In this document: one piece after another, positions 41,285-50,321 of the stretch
Position numbering within the stretch: position 1 is the stretch's first letter
Layout of the letters: each line of letters begins with the position of its first letter
Assembly: GCF_902497555.1 (NCBI RefSeq)
Contig: NZ_CABVGP010000002.1
Span: forward strand, 2,926,501 to 2,990,500
DNA: 64,000 nucleotides
Direction: 5' to 3'
Source of the DNA: Amycolatopsis camponoti
GTDB lineage: Bacteria; Actinomycetota; Actinomycetes; Mycobacteriales; Pseudonocardiaceae
Notes under the pieces: model-generated
Databases searched by the model: none
Told to the model about the DNA's origin: nothing
Seen by the model: only the letters and a program-made list of their open reading frames with translations
Translations under genes and position numbers: made by a program

Positions 41285-42256
41285 GTGAACGGCGTGGAAC
41301 GAAACGATCCCGAAGGCGCGATCGCAGCCGCGGCGAAACGATGCTCGAACCGGGGCCGCTGGGGCCCGGACGACGTGCTCGGCACGCTGAATCACCTGGA
41401 CGCGGCCAAGCGCGTGGCAGGCGCCGCGCTGGTTCGCCGCGGCGTGAGCTTTTCCCTGGCCCAGAGCTTCGACGCGAACGGGCCGCAGAAGGGCTGGCGA
41501 CGGCGCACGAACCCGGTGCACACCATGCTCGACACCGGTGTGGAGGCCGAACGCGGGACCCAGGGCTTCCCGCACGGGCTCGGCGGCGCCGACGACGTGG
41601 TGTTCATGCCGCTGCAGGCGTCGACGCAGTGGGACGGTCTCGGCCACATCTTCGACCACGGCACCGCCTACAACGGCCGCCGCGCCGGCGACGTCGTGAC
41701 CAGCGAAGGCGACCAGGTCACCGGCATCGAAACCACCGCCGGGCTCATCGCGGGCCGCGGTGTGCTGCTCGACGTCGGCCGGGTGTGCGGCACCGGCGGC
41801 GAGCTGCCCGACGGGTTCGCGATCACCGTCGAGCACCTCGAAGCCACGATCGCCGCTCACGGCGACACGGCCCGGGTCGGCCGCGGCGACCTGGTCCTCG
41901 TCCGGACCGGCCGGCTCAGCCGGGCGCGGCGCGAAGGCTGGGGTGACTACGCGGGCGGGGACTCGCCCGGCCTGTCCTTCACCACTGCGGAGTGGCTGCA
42001 CGGCACCGACATCGCCGGGATCGCCACCGACACCTGGGGCGTGGAGGTGCGGCCCAACGAGTTCGACGTCGCCTTCCAGCCGCTGCACCAGGTCGCCATC
42101 CCGCACATCGGCCTGTTCCTCGGCGAGATGTGGGACCTGGACGCCCTCGCCGCGGACTGCGCGGCCGACGGCGTCCACGACTTCTGGCTGTGCGCCGCCC
42201 CGCTGCCGGTCACCGGCGCCGTGGGCGCGCCGGTCGCCCCCATCGCCGTCAAGTAA
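41285..42256 (+). CDS. Cyclase-family protein (kynurenine formamidase-like fold)
   Basis: The 323-residue protein resembles bacterial cyclase-family proteins with MPLQASTQWDGLGHIFDHG in place of the usual metal-binding HxGTHxDxPxH motif; Asp and the last His are kept, the first histidines are not. The C-terminal part has VALPI-like HQVAIPHIGLFLGEMWDLDALA. Members hydrolyse amides, lactones or enol esters. It begins at GTG 41285, next to a LysR operator, and heads the second ring-cleavage operon. The substrate is unknown. Confidence 0.78.
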   Translation: MNGVERNDPEGAIAAAAKRCSNRGRWGPDDVLGTLNHLDAAKRVAGAALVRRGVSFSLAQSFDANGPQKGWRRRTNPVHTMLDTGVEAERGTQGFPHGLGGADDVVFMPLQASTQWDGLGHIFDHGTAYNGRRAGDVVTSEGDQVTGIETTAGLIAGRGVLLDVGRVCGTGGELPDGFAITVEHLEATIAAHGDTARVGRGDLVLVRTGRLSRARREGWGDYAGGDSPGLSFTTAEWLHGTDIAGIATDTWGVEVRPNEFDVAFQPLHQVAIPHIGLFLGEMWDLDALAADCAADGVHDFWLCAAPLPVTGAVGAPVAPIAVK

Positions 42257-42283
42257 CCGTCCACTGAGGACAAAGGAGTCGTC

Positions 42284-43408
42284 GTGCCAGCCGTGAACAA
42301 CGTCCTCGTCGTCGGCGGAGGACTGGCCGGAACCGCCACCGCCATCCAGCTCGCCGCCCGCGGGGTCGCGGTCGACCTGATCGACGTCATGACCGAGGTG
42401 GCCGTCCTCGGTTCGGGGATCACCCTGCAGGGCAACGCGCTGCGTGAACTGCGCGGCCTCGGCGTGTGGGAGCGGGTGCGGCGAGAGGGTTACAGCTTCG
42501 ACAGCGTCGGGCTGCGCGCACCGGACGGCACCCTGCTGGTCGAGCTGCCGGACTTCCGCACCGGCGGACCGGATCTGCCGGCCACGATCGGGATGTCGCG
42601 TCCCGCCCTCGCCCGAATCCTGGTGCACCGCGCGAGTGAGGCCGGTGCCAAGGTGCGGTTCGGGCTCGCCGTCGCCGCGCTGCGCGGCGACCACACCGGG
42701 GTCGACGTCACGTTCTCCGACGGTTCGGCCGGCCGGTACGACCTCGTCGTCGGCGCCGACGGCATCCGCTCGACGGTCCGGCGCCTGCTCGGCGTCGAGC
42801 TGGACACGCGGCCGACCGGGATGGGGATCTGGCGGGTCTTCGGCCCGCGCCCGGCGTCGGTGACGCGGACCGATCTCTGCTACGGCGGCCCGTGCTACAT
42901 CGCCGGGTACTGCCCGACCGGGGAGAACTCGCTCTACGCCTACCTCGTCGAGGACGCGCGGAACCGCGGCGTGCTCAGCGCGGAGGAGCGCCTCGAGACG
43001 ATGCGGGACCTCGCTTCGGCCTACCACGGGCCGTGGGACGAGATCCGCGCCGCGCTCGACGACCCGGAGCGCATCCACTACACGTGGTTCGAGACCCACG
43101 TCCTCCCACCGCCCTGGCACCGCGGCCGGGTCGTGCTGATCGGCGACGCCGTGCACTCCTGCCCGCCCACCCTCGCCCAGGGCGGCGCCCAGGCCCTGGA
43201 GGACGCGGCGGTCCTGACCGAGCTGCTCACCCGGCACTCCACTTTGGACGAACAGCTGTGGACCGCGTTCACCGACCGCCGCCACGCTCGCGCCAAGGCC
43301 GTGGTGGACGCGTCCAACCAGCTGGGGCAGTGGCTGCTCGACCGGGAGCAGGGCGACGTCCCCGGGCTCATGCACCGGATCGCCGAACTCGTCTCCCAGC
43401 CCGCCTGA
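42284..43408 (+). CDS. FAD-dependent aromatic monooxygenase
   Basis: The 374-residue flavoprotein has the N-terminal dinucleotide motif VVGGGLAGT, the middle DG motif (VVGADGIRS) and the C-terminal GDAVHSCPPTLAQGGAQALEDAAVL motif of p-hydroxybenzoate hydroxylase-type class A monooxygenases. It adds a hydroxyl to an aromatic or heteroaromatic acid ahead of ring cleavage. The GTG start follows AAAGGAG. It lies between the cyclase and the VOC dioxygenase genes. Confidence 0.88.
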   Translation: MPAVNNVLVVGGGLAGTATAIQLAARGVAVDLIDVMTEVAVLGSGITLQGNALRELRGLGVWERVRREGYSFDSVGLRAPDGTLLVELPDFRTGGPDLPATIGMSRPALARILVHRASEAGAKVRFGLAVAALRGDHTGVDVTFSDGSAGRYDLVVGADGIRSTVRRLLGVELDTRPTGMGIWRVFGPRPASVTRTDLCYGGPCYIAGYCPTGENSLYAYLVEDARNRGVLSAEERLETMRDLASAYHGPWDEIRAALDDPERIHYTWFETHVLPPPWHRGRVVLIGDAVHSCPPTLAQGGAQALEDAAVLTELLTRHSTLDEQLWTAFTDRRHARAKAVVDASNQLGQWLLDREQGDVPGLMHRIAELVSQPA

Positions 43409-43424
43409 TTCCCGGAGGACACCC

Positions 43425-44363
43425 GTGACCGATCGCCTGATCACCCACCTGCGGCACGTCGACCTCGCCGTGCCCGACTTCGCCCGGCAGCGGGACTTCT
43501 TCACCGGAGCCTGGGGCCTGAGCACCGAACACACCGACTCCGGCATCGCGTTCCTCGCCGCGGAGGGCTCGCCCGAGCACTACGTCGTCCGGCTGCGCCA
43601 GGCCGAGGACAAGCGGATCGACCTGATCGCCTTCGGTGCCGCCACCCCGGCCGACGTCGACACCCTCGCCGCGCGCCTGGCCACCTCCGGCGTCACCCTC
43701 GTGCACGAGCCGAAGACCCTGCCGACCCCCGGCGGCGGCTACGGCTTCCGGTTCTTCGACAACGAGGGCCGCACGATCGAAGTCAGCGCCGACGTCGCGA
43801 TCCGCACGCACCGCAAGATCGAAGCCGGCGAATCCGTCCCGGTGCGGCTGTCGCACGTGGTCGTCAACTCCGCCGATCCGGCGGGAACCCGGGCCTTCTA
43901 CGAACGCCACCTCGGGTTCCGGCTGTCGGACACGCTGATGCACCCGCGCATGGGGGAGATGATGTGGTTCCTGCGGATCAACGCCTGGCACCACAGCCTC
44001 GCGATCGCCCGCGGCCCGCACCCGTCGCTGCACCACGCGTCCTTCGAGCTGCGCGGGCTGGACGAGTACCTGCGCGGCACCGGCCGGCTGCTGCGGGCCG
44101 GGGTGGAGAAGATCTGGGGCCCCGGACGGCACCTGGCCGGGAACAACACCTTCAGCTACTTCCTCGACCCGCACGGGAACACGGTCGAGTACACCACCGA
44201 GCTGGAGGAGGTCGACGAGGACACCTGGCACCCCCACCTCTACGACTTCAGCCGGCCGGAGGTCTCGGACCAGTGGGGGACCGCCAACGCGATGAACGAG
44301 TTCGTCGCGCGGAAGTCCTTCAACGACCCGGACAAAGGCCTGTTCGTCGCCCCGCCCGTGTGA
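43425..44363 (+). CDS. VOC-family extradiol dioxygenase of the second operon
   Basis: The 312-residue protein has two VOC modules. Metal-ligand candidates are His in RLSHVVVNS, His in LHHASFEL and Glu in NTVEYTTEL of the second module. It should cleave the ring of a catechol-like compound made by the adjacent monooxygenase. The GTG start follows GGAGGAC. It is distinct in sequence from the dioxygenase at 23868-24743. Confidence 0.83.
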   Translation: MTDRLITHLRHVDLAVPDFARQRDFFTGAWGLSTEHTDSGIAFLAAEGSPEHYVVRLRQAEDKRIDLIAFGAATPADVDTLAARLATSGVTLVHEPKTLPTPGGGYGFRFFDNEGRTIEVSADVAIRTHRKIEAGESVPVRLSHVVVNSADPAGTRAFYERHLGFRLSDTLMHPRMGEMMWFLRINAWHHSLAIARGPHPSLHHASFELRGLDEYLRGTGRLLRAGVEKIWGPGRHLAGNNTFSYFLDPHGNTVEYTTELEEVDEDTWHPHLYDFSRPEVSDQWGTANAMNEFVARKSFNDPDKGLFVAPPV

Positions 44364-44370
44364 GGAAGCC

Positions 44371-45330
44371 ATGCGATTCGCCACCTACGAAAGCGACGGC
44401 GCCGTGCACTCCGGTGTCGTCGCCGACGACGGCCTGCACCCGCTGCCGGACACCACCACCACCGTGCTCGACGTCGTGCGCCTCGGCCTGCCCGCCGCGC
44501 TCGACGCGGGCGCGGCGGCCCTGCGCGGGCCCGCGGTGGCGCTGACCGAGGTGCGGCTGCTGCCGCCGCTGGCCCCGCCGACCGTCCGGGACTTCGTCGC
44601 CTTCGAAGAACACGTCGAAGGGGTCGTCGCGAGCGTGTCCGGCGGGGCGGGCGTGCCGCCGGAGTGGTACGAGGCACCGACTTTCTACTTCACCAACCCC
44701 TACGCCCTGCTCGGGGCCCACGACGACGTCGCGATTCCCCCCGGCAGCGCGCAGTTCGACTTCGAGCTGGAGGTCGCCGCGGTCGTCGGCCGCGACGGCA
44801 CGTCCCTGACCCCCGAGCGGGCGCGCGAGGCGATCTTCGGTTACACGATCCTCAACGACTGGTCCGCCCGCGATCTGCAGCGCCGGGAGATGAAGGTCCA
44901 GCTCGGCCCGGCCAAGGGCAAGGACTCGGCCACGACGCTCGGGCCGTGGCTCGTCACAGCCGACGAGCTGGCGGACCGGCACGACGAAGACGGGTTCCTC
45001 GCCCTCGAGATGAGCGTCGCCGTCAACGGCAGGCCGGTCGGGCGCGACCTGCTGGCCAACATGGGCTGGCCGTTCGCCGACCTCGTCTCCTACGCCTCGC
45101 GCGGCACCTGGGTCCGCGCCGGCGACGTCCTCGGCTCGGGCACCTGCGGCAACGGCGGCTGCCTCGCCGAGCTGTGGGGGCGCGGCCGGGACGTTCCGCC
45201 GCTGGCCCCCGGCGACGTCGTCGAGATGACGGTCGAGGGCCTGGGAACGATCCGCAACACCGTGGTCGCCGGCGCGCGGCTGCCGCCGGTGCGCCCGGCT
45301 CGGCCCCGGTCACGCAGGCGGACGCGGTGA
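44371..45330 (+). CDS. Fumarylacetoacetate hydrolase-family protein
   Basis: The 319-residue protein has the FAH fold pattern: [26 protein letters not shown] with acidic metal ligands, [17 protein letters not shown] and GSGTCGNGG. Members hydrolyse C-C bonds or hydrate 2-oxo acids, so this could process the ring-opened product. It follows the dioxygenase gene by 7 bp and overlaps the SDR gene (GTGA at 45327-45330). The last 20 residues are very basic. Confidence 0.87.
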   Translation: MRFATYESDGAVHSGVVADDGLHPLPDTTTTVLDVVRLGLPAALDAGAAALRGPAVALTEVRLLPPLAPPTVRDFVAFEEHVEGVVASVSGGAGVPPEWYEAPTFYFTNPYALLGAHDDVAIPPGSAQFDFELEVAAVVGRDGTSLTPERAREAIFGYTILNDWSARDLQRREMKVQLGPAKGKDSATTLGPWLVTADELADRHDEDGFLALEMSVAVNGRPVGRDLLANMGWPFADLVSYASRGTWVRAGDVLGSGTCGNGGCLAELWGRGRDVPPLAPGDVVEMTVEGLGTIRNTVVAGARLPPVRPARPRSRRRTR

Positions 45331-46091
45331 CCGGCCGGGTGGCCGGCAAGGTCGTGGTGGTCACCGGTGGCGGCCGCGGCCAGGGCGCCGCGGAGGCACG
45401 TCTGCTCGCCGCCGAAGGCGCCGAGGTCTTCGCCGTGGACCTCGGCGGGGAACCCGAGGAAGACCTCGCCGGAGCCGGCTACCGGCAGCTGGACGTGACC
45501 GATGCCGGCGGCTGGCGCGACCTGGTGGCCGACGTCGCGCGGCGGCACGGGCGGGTCGACGGGCTCGTGGCGAACGCCGGGATCACCTGGCGAGCCCGGC
45601 TCGGCGACCTCGACCCGGCCGACCTGGCCCGGGTCCACGACGTCAACGTCGGCGGGACGGTCCGCGCGATCCAGGCGGTGTCGGGGCTCATGTCCGACGG
45701 CGGCTCGATCGTCGTGGTCGGCTCGGCGGCCGCCGTGACCGGGCACTTCCCGGTCGCGTACACCGCGAGCAAGTGGGCTCTGCGCGGCCTGGCCAAGACG
45801 GCGTGCCTGGAGCTGGGGCCGCGCGGGATCCGGGTGAACACCGTCCACCCCGGCTACGTCGAAACCCCGATGACCGCTTCCGCCGCGGCCGGTTTCCGCG
45901 CGGCGAACATCCGCGAGACCCCGCTGGGCCGGACCGGCACGCCCGACGAGGTCGCGCCGCTCGTCGCGTTCCTGCTCAGCGACGAGGCCTCGTTCATCTC
46001 CGGCGCGGAGATCCCCGTGGACGGCGGGATGACCGCCCACGGCGGCGTGAAATCGATCAGTGACGCGGTGCGGCCGCCGGTCACGCCCTGA
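45327..46091 (+). CDS. Short-chain dehydrogenase/reductase
   Basis: The 254-residue SDR has [19 protein letters not shown], the catalytic [20 protein letters not shown] (Ser, Tyr, Lys intact) and the C-terminal IPVDGGM. It is likely to oxidise or reduce an alcohol/carbonyl intermediate of the second operon. It starts at a GTG overlapping the FAH-family stop and ends 16 bp before the hydrolase gene. Confidence 0.87.
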   Translation: MTGRVAGKVVVVTGGGRGQGAAEARLLAAEGAEVFAVDLGGEPEEDLAGAGYRQLDVTDAGGWRDLVADVARRHGRVDGLVANAGITWRARLGDLDPADLARVHDVNVGGTVRAIQAVSGLMSDGGSIVVVGSAAAVTGHFPVAYTASKWALRGLAKTACLELGPRGIRVNTVHPGYVETPMTASAAAGFRAANIRETPLGRTGTPDEVAPLVAFLLSDEASFISGAEIPVDGGMTAHGGVKSISDAVRPPVTP

Positions 46092-46107
46092 ACCCGAGAG
46101 GACGAAC

Positions 46108-47253
46108 GTGTTCGAGTACTTCCCCGAGAACTACCCGTGGAGCCTGGGGGTCGTCGCGACCCTCAACAGCGGCGGGCTCATCGACGAGGTCGACCGCGCC
46201 TGCCGGCCCATCCGCGAAGCCGCCACCCGCGGCGAAGACGCCGGCACCCCGGACTTCCTGCGCGCCTGGACCGCGCTGACCGACCAGCTCGTCGGGCAGG
46301 CCGAGGAGGCCGAGAAGGAAGGCCACCGGCGCACCGCCGGACAGCTGTACGCCCGCGCCACCAACTACCTCGCCCAGGCCGAACGCCTGCAGAGCGCCTC
46401 GGCCGAAGGCCGGCTCGACAGCTACCGCCGGGTGCTCGAACTGCAGCAGAAAGCCTTCGACCTCAAGGATCCCGGCCTCGGCCGCGTCGAAATCCCGTAC
46501 GAGGGCACCACGCTTCCCGCCTACTTCAGCGCCGCGGGCGAGAACGCCCCGGTGATGATCATGTGGAACGGGCTCGACTCGACCAAGGAGCACATGTACG
46601 CCTCCGGGCACTGGGCCGAGCTGGCCGCCCGCGGCATCTCGTGCCTGATGGTCGACTGCCCCGGCTCCGGCGAGGCGCTGCGGGTCCAGGGCCTCACGGC
46701 CCGGGTCGACACCGAGGCGTGGGCGAGCGCTTGCGTGGACTACCTCGAGACCCGCGACGACGTCGACCGCACCCGGATCGGGCTGGTGGGCTGGTCGCTC
46801 GGCGGCTACTACGCGCCGCGCGCCGCCGCGTTCGAGAAGCGGCTCGCCCTGGTGGTCGCGTGGGGAGCCAACCACGACTGGGGTGCCGTGCAGCGGCGGC
46901 GCCTGGAGCGCGAGGGCGAGCGCCCGGTCCCGCACTACTGGGAGCACGTGTTGTGGGTCTGGGGCCACGAGCACCTCGACGAGTTCATCTCCTTCGCCGA
47001 CCGGATCCACCTCGACGGCGTCGTCGGCGAGATCACCGTGCCGTTCCTCATCTGCCACGGCGAACGCGACCGGCAGATCCCCCTGGACTACGCGCACCGC
47101 TCGTACGAGCAGGCCGTGCACAGCCCGGACCGGAAGCTGCGCGTGTTCACCGCCGCGGAAGGGGCCAGCGAGCACATCGGGCTCGATCACCTCGGCCACG
47201 TCAGCACCTTTATCGCCGACTGGGTGAGCGACGTGTTCGCCTCGACGCGGTGA
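46108..47253 (+). CDS. Alpha/beta hydrolase with N-terminal helical domain (pseudooxynicotine hydrolase-like)
   Basis: The 381-residue protein has about 130 helical N-terminal residues, then an alpha/beta hydrolase core with the nucleophile in GWSLGGYYA, the acid in HGERDRQIP and a histidine in SEHIGLDH. This plan fits the family of 2,6-dihydroxypseudooxynicotine hydrolase, which cleaves a C-C bond in heteroaromatic catabolism. It is the last gene of the second operon and may split the ring-cleavage or diketone product. The GTG at 46108 follows GAGAGGA. Confidence 0.8.
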   Translation: MFEYFPENYPWSLGVVATLNSGGLIDEVDRACRPIREAATRGEDAGTPDFLRAWTALTDQLVGQAEEAEKEGHRRTAGQLYARATNYLAQAERLQSASAEGRLDSYRRVLELQQKAFDLKDPGLGRVEIPYEGTTLPAYFSAAGENAPVMIMWNGLDSTKEHMYASGHWAELAARGISCLMVDCPGSGEALRVQGLTARVDTEAWASACVDYLETRDDVDRTRIGLVGWSLGGYYAPRAAAFEKRLALVVAWGANHDWGAVQRRRLEREGERPVPHYWEHVLWVWGHEHLDEFISFADRIHLDGVVGEITVPFLICHGERDRQIPLDYAHRSYEQAVHSPDRKLRVFTAAEGASEHIGLDHLGHVSTFIADWVSDVFASTR

Positions 47254-47275
47254 TCGACAGCCGGACCGTCCCGGG

Positions 47276-48028
47276 TCAGCGGCGACCGGACAGGGTCCGG
47301 GTGACGCCACGCGCGGCGGCCAGCAGGGCGGCGAGGCCGGCGGGGGCGTGCTCGTCGTTGGGCACGATGATGGACAGCGCGGCGACGACTTCGGTGAGCG
47401 CGTTGCGAACCGGGACGGCGATGCCGGTCGCGTCGTCGTGGACGTGCCCGGGGAGGAAGGCGTAGCCCTGCCGCCGCACGGCTGCCCACGCCTCGTCCAG
47501 CCGGTCCGGCGTCGTGATCGTCGCTGCCGTGTACCGCCGCATCGGGCGCCGCAGCACCCGCTGCCGGACCTCGGGTGGCGCGTAGGCCAGCAGCACGTGC
47601 CCGCACGAGGAGATGTGCGCGGGCAGCCGGCCGGCGATCTGCGTGTAGTTGATCACCGCGTCCCGGGCCGAGAGCCGTTCGACGAACAGCACGTCGTCGT
47701 CATCGAGGACGCCGAGCTGGGCGTGGTGCCCGACGACGGCGTGCAGGTCCTCCAGGTAGGGCATCGCCGCCTCACGCAGGGACGAGGTGGGGGACGCGCG
47801 CGCGGCGAGCTCCCACAGGCGGACGCCGACCCGGACCTCGCGGCCGGGACCACGGGCGAGCAGGCCGTGGGCGGCCAGCTCGGCGATCAGCCTCGACGCG
47901 GTGGCCACGTGCAGGCCGGTGCGTCGCGCGATCTCCGTGACGGTCAGCGAAGTCTCGTCGGAAGTGAAGGCGGCGATGATCCGCGCCGCCCGGGCGATGG
48001 ACGACTCGCCGGTGGGTGCCCGTGCCAT
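47276..48028 (-). CDS. IclR-family transcriptional regulator
   Basis: The 250-residue protein has an N-terminal winged helix (LTVTEIARRTGLHVATASRLIAELAAHGLL) and a C-terminal IclR effector domain (ISSCGHVLLAYAPPEV, DDATGIAVPVRNALTEVVAALSI). It is divergent from the reductase/P450 pair, 95 bp between starts, and most likely regulates it in response to an aromatic acid. The ATG at 48028 is preferred over 48043. Confidence 0.9.
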   Translation of the reverse strand: MARAPTGESSIARAARIIAAFTSDETSLTVTEIARRTGLHVATASRLIAELAAHGLLARGPGREVRVGVRLWELAARASPTSSLREAAMPYLEDLHAVVGHHAQLGVLDDDDVLFVERLSARDAVINYTQIAGRLPAHISSCGHVLLAYAPPEVRQRVLRRPMRRYTAATITTPDRLDEAWAAVRRQGYAFLPGHVHDDATGIAVPVRNALTEVVAALSIIVPNDEHAPAGLAALLAAARGVTRTLSGRR

Positions 48029-48123
48029 GGCCCCGAGTATCACCGCCGCCGGTTCTCTCGTCCATTGAGAGTGCGTTTCGTTTCCGGCACGGGGCCGGAG
48101 AAGGTCGTGGAGGAGGAGCGACG

Positions 48124-49083
48124 ATGACCTTGATGACGACCCGGGACGTGGCCGGCCTGCGCGTCCACCGCAAGAGCGTGATCGCGGACGGGGTGGTGAC
48201 GCTCGAACTGGTCGCCGCCGACGGCGGACGGCTGAAGGACTGGACCCCCGGCTCGCACATCGACCTCGTCCTGCCCACCGGGGTGACCCGGCAGTACTCG
48301 CTGTGCGGCGATCGCTGGGATCCCCACCGCTACCGGCTCGGGGTACTGCGCGAACCGGCCGGGCGCGGCGGGTCGGCTTATGTCCACGACGAGCTGGACG
48401 TCGGGGACCGGGTCGGCGTGGGCGGTCCGCGGAACAACTTCCCGCTCGTGCCCTCGCCCGAGTACCTGTTCGTCGCCGGTGGCATCGGGATCACGCCCCT
48501 GCTCCCGATGGTGCGCCAGGCCGAGCTGCTCGGCGCGCGGTGGCGGCTGCTGTACGGCGGACGGCACCGTCGGTCGATGGCCTTCCTGCCCGAGCTCGAG
48601 CCCTACGGTGACCGGGTCCTGGTCCGGCCCCAGGACGAACACGGACTGCTCGACCTGGGGGCGTTCCTCGGCGATCCCCGCCTGGGAGTCAAGATCTACG
48701 CGTGTGGCCCGGCGCCCTTGCTGGACGCGATCGAGCGCGTTTGCGCGACGTGGCCGCCGCACGCGGTGCGCACCGAGCGGTTCGTGGGAGACGGCTCCGC
48801 CACACCGGTCCGCACGACGCCGTTCGAGGTCGAGCTGGCCCGCAGCGGGGTGAGCGTCACCGTGCCGGCCGGCACGAGCGTGCTCGACGCCGTCGCCGGC
48901 GTGGGCGTCGAAGTTCTGTCTTCCTGCCGGCAGGGCACCTGCGGCACCTGCGAAACCACGGTTCTCGCGGGCCTCCCCGAACACCGCGACGCGATCCTCG
49001 AGGACCACGAACGGGCCGCGGACGACTGCATGTTCGTGTGCGTGTCCCGCTCGCTGTCCGCCCGCCTCGTCCTCGACCTGTGA
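48124..49083 (+). CDS. Phthalate dioxygenase reductase-type flavoprotein (flavin, NAD, 2Fe-2S)
   Basis: The 319-residue protein has a flavin-binding barrel (RQYSLCGDRWDPHRYRLGVLRE), an NAD-binding domain (GGIGITPLLPMVRQAELLG, YACGPAPLLDAI) and a C-terminal plant-type ferredoxin domain with CRQGTCGTCETTVL and a fourth cysteine later. It shuttles electrons from NAD(P)H to an oxygenase in one chain. GGAGGAGG lies before the ATG. It is paired with the P450 gene 17 bp downstream and is probably its reductase, as in PbdB-type systems. Confidence 0.9.
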   Translation: MTLMTTRDVAGLRVHRKSVIADGVVTLELVAADGGRLKDWTPGSHIDLVLPTGVTRQYSLCGDRWDPHRYRLGVLREPAGRGGSAYVHDELDVGDRVGVGGPRNNFPLVPSPEYLFVAGGIGITPLLPMVRQAELLGARWRLLYGGRHRRSMAFLPELEPYGDRVLVRPQDEHGLLDLGAFLGDPRLGVKIYACGPAPLLDAIERVCATWPPHAVRTERFVGDGSATPVRTTPFEVELARSGVSVTVPAGTSVLDAVAGVGVEVLSSCRQGTCGTCETTVLAGLPEHRDAILEDHERAADDCMFVCVSRSLSARLVLDL

Positions 49084-49100
49084 CCACCGGAGGCTCCCGC

Positions 49101-50321
49101 ATGACCACCCTCGAAACACCGCGCCCGGTCAACGACGGCGACCCGTTCAGCCACGCCGTGCTGGAGAACCCGCTTCCGCTGCACGCCGAACTCCGCGACG
49201 CCGGACCGGTCGTCCACCTGCCCCGGTACGACGTCTACGCCGTCGCCCGCCACGAGCAGGTGCACGCGGCGCTCACCGACTGGCAGCGGTTCCAGTCGGC
49301 GGCCGGGGTGGGCCTGGCGAACTTCCGCACCGAGAAGCCCTGGCGGTCGCCCAGCCTGTTGCTGGAGGCCGACCCGCCCCGGCACGACGCTCCCCGCCGC
49401 GTCCTGAGCAAGGTCCTCGGCCCCCGGGCGCTGCGCCGGCTGCGCGAGCGGTGGACCGCCGACGCCGAAGAACTCGTCGACCAGGTCCTCGACGGTGGCC
49501 CGCGGTTCGACGCCGCCACCGCGCTCGCCCACGTCTTCCCGTTGCGCGTCTTCCCGGACGCGGTCGGGCTTCCCCCGGCCGGGCGGGAGAACCTGCTGCC
49601 GTACGGGGACCACGCGTTCAACGCCTTCGGCCCGCACAACGACCTCGTCGCCCGAGGCGCACCCCGCGTGCCGGAGCTGCTGGACTGGGTCGGCGGCCAG
49701 TGCCGCCGCGAAGTCCTTGCACCGCATGGCTTCGGTGCCGACATCTGGGCCGCGAGCGACCGGGGTGACATCACCCCCGAGCAGGCCCCGCTGATCGTGC
49801 GGTCCCTGCTGACCGCCGGGGTCGACACCACCGTGCACGCGCTGTCCGCCGTTCTGTACGCATTCGCCACCCACCCGGATCAGTGGCGCCGGTTGCGGGA
49901 CAACCCGAGCCTGGCCCGGGTCGCTTTCGACGAAGCCGTGCGCTGGGAGTCACCGGTCCAGACGTTCTTCCGCACGACGACCACCGCCGTGCGCGTCGGG
50001 GACGTCCGCATCCCGGAAGGGCGCAAGGTCCTGATGTTCCTCGCCGCGGCCAACCGCGACCCGCGTCGCTGGGAAAACCCGGACGCCTTCGACCTTTCCC
50101 GCGATCCGTCCGGGCACGTCGGCTTCGGGATGGGCCTGCACCAGTGCGTCGGGCAGCACGTCGCCCGGCTCGAAGCCGAAGCCCTGCTCACGGCCCTGGC
50201 CCGCCGGGTGGAGACGATCGACCTCGACGGCACACCGAAACGCCACCACAACAACACCCTCCGCGCCTGGGAATCGCTGCCCGTGAAGGTGCGTGACTTC
50301 GGCTCCGGCCGGTCATCGTGA
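49101..50321 (+). CDS. CYP199-like cytochrome P450
   Basis: The 406-residue P450 has the I-helix motif AGVDTTVHALS, the ExxR in VAFDEAVRWESPV, and the heme-binding FGMGLHQCVGQHVA with C349 as thiolate ligand. The N-terminal part (ADWQRFQSAAGVGLANFRTEKPWRSPSLLLEADPPRHDAPR-like region) closely resembles CYP199 enzymes that O-demethylate methoxybenzoates. Coupled with the upstream phthalate-reductase-type protein it resembles the pbdA/pbdB pair. Its end overlaps the end of the convergent UDP-sugar dehydrogenase gene by 9 bp. Confidence 0.85.
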   Translation: MTTLETPRPVNDGDPFSHAVLENPLPLHAELRDAGPVVHLPRYDVYAVARHEQVHAALTDWQRFQSAAGVGLANFRTEKPWRSPSLLLEADPPRHDAPRRVLSKVLGPRALRRLRERWTADAEELVDQVLDGGPRFDAATALAHVFPLRVFPDAVGLPPAGRENLLPYGDHAFNAFGPHNDLVARGAPRVPELLDWVGGQCRREVLAPHGFGADIWAASDRGDITPEQAPLIVRSLLTAGVDTTVHALSAVLYAFATHPDQWRRLRDNPSLARVAFDEAVRWESPVQTFFRTTTTAVRVGDVRIPEGRKVLMFLAAANRDPRRWENPDAFDLSRDPSGHVGFGMGLHQCVGQHVARLEAEALLTALARRVETIDLDGTPKRHHNNTLRAWESLPVKVRDFGSGRSS

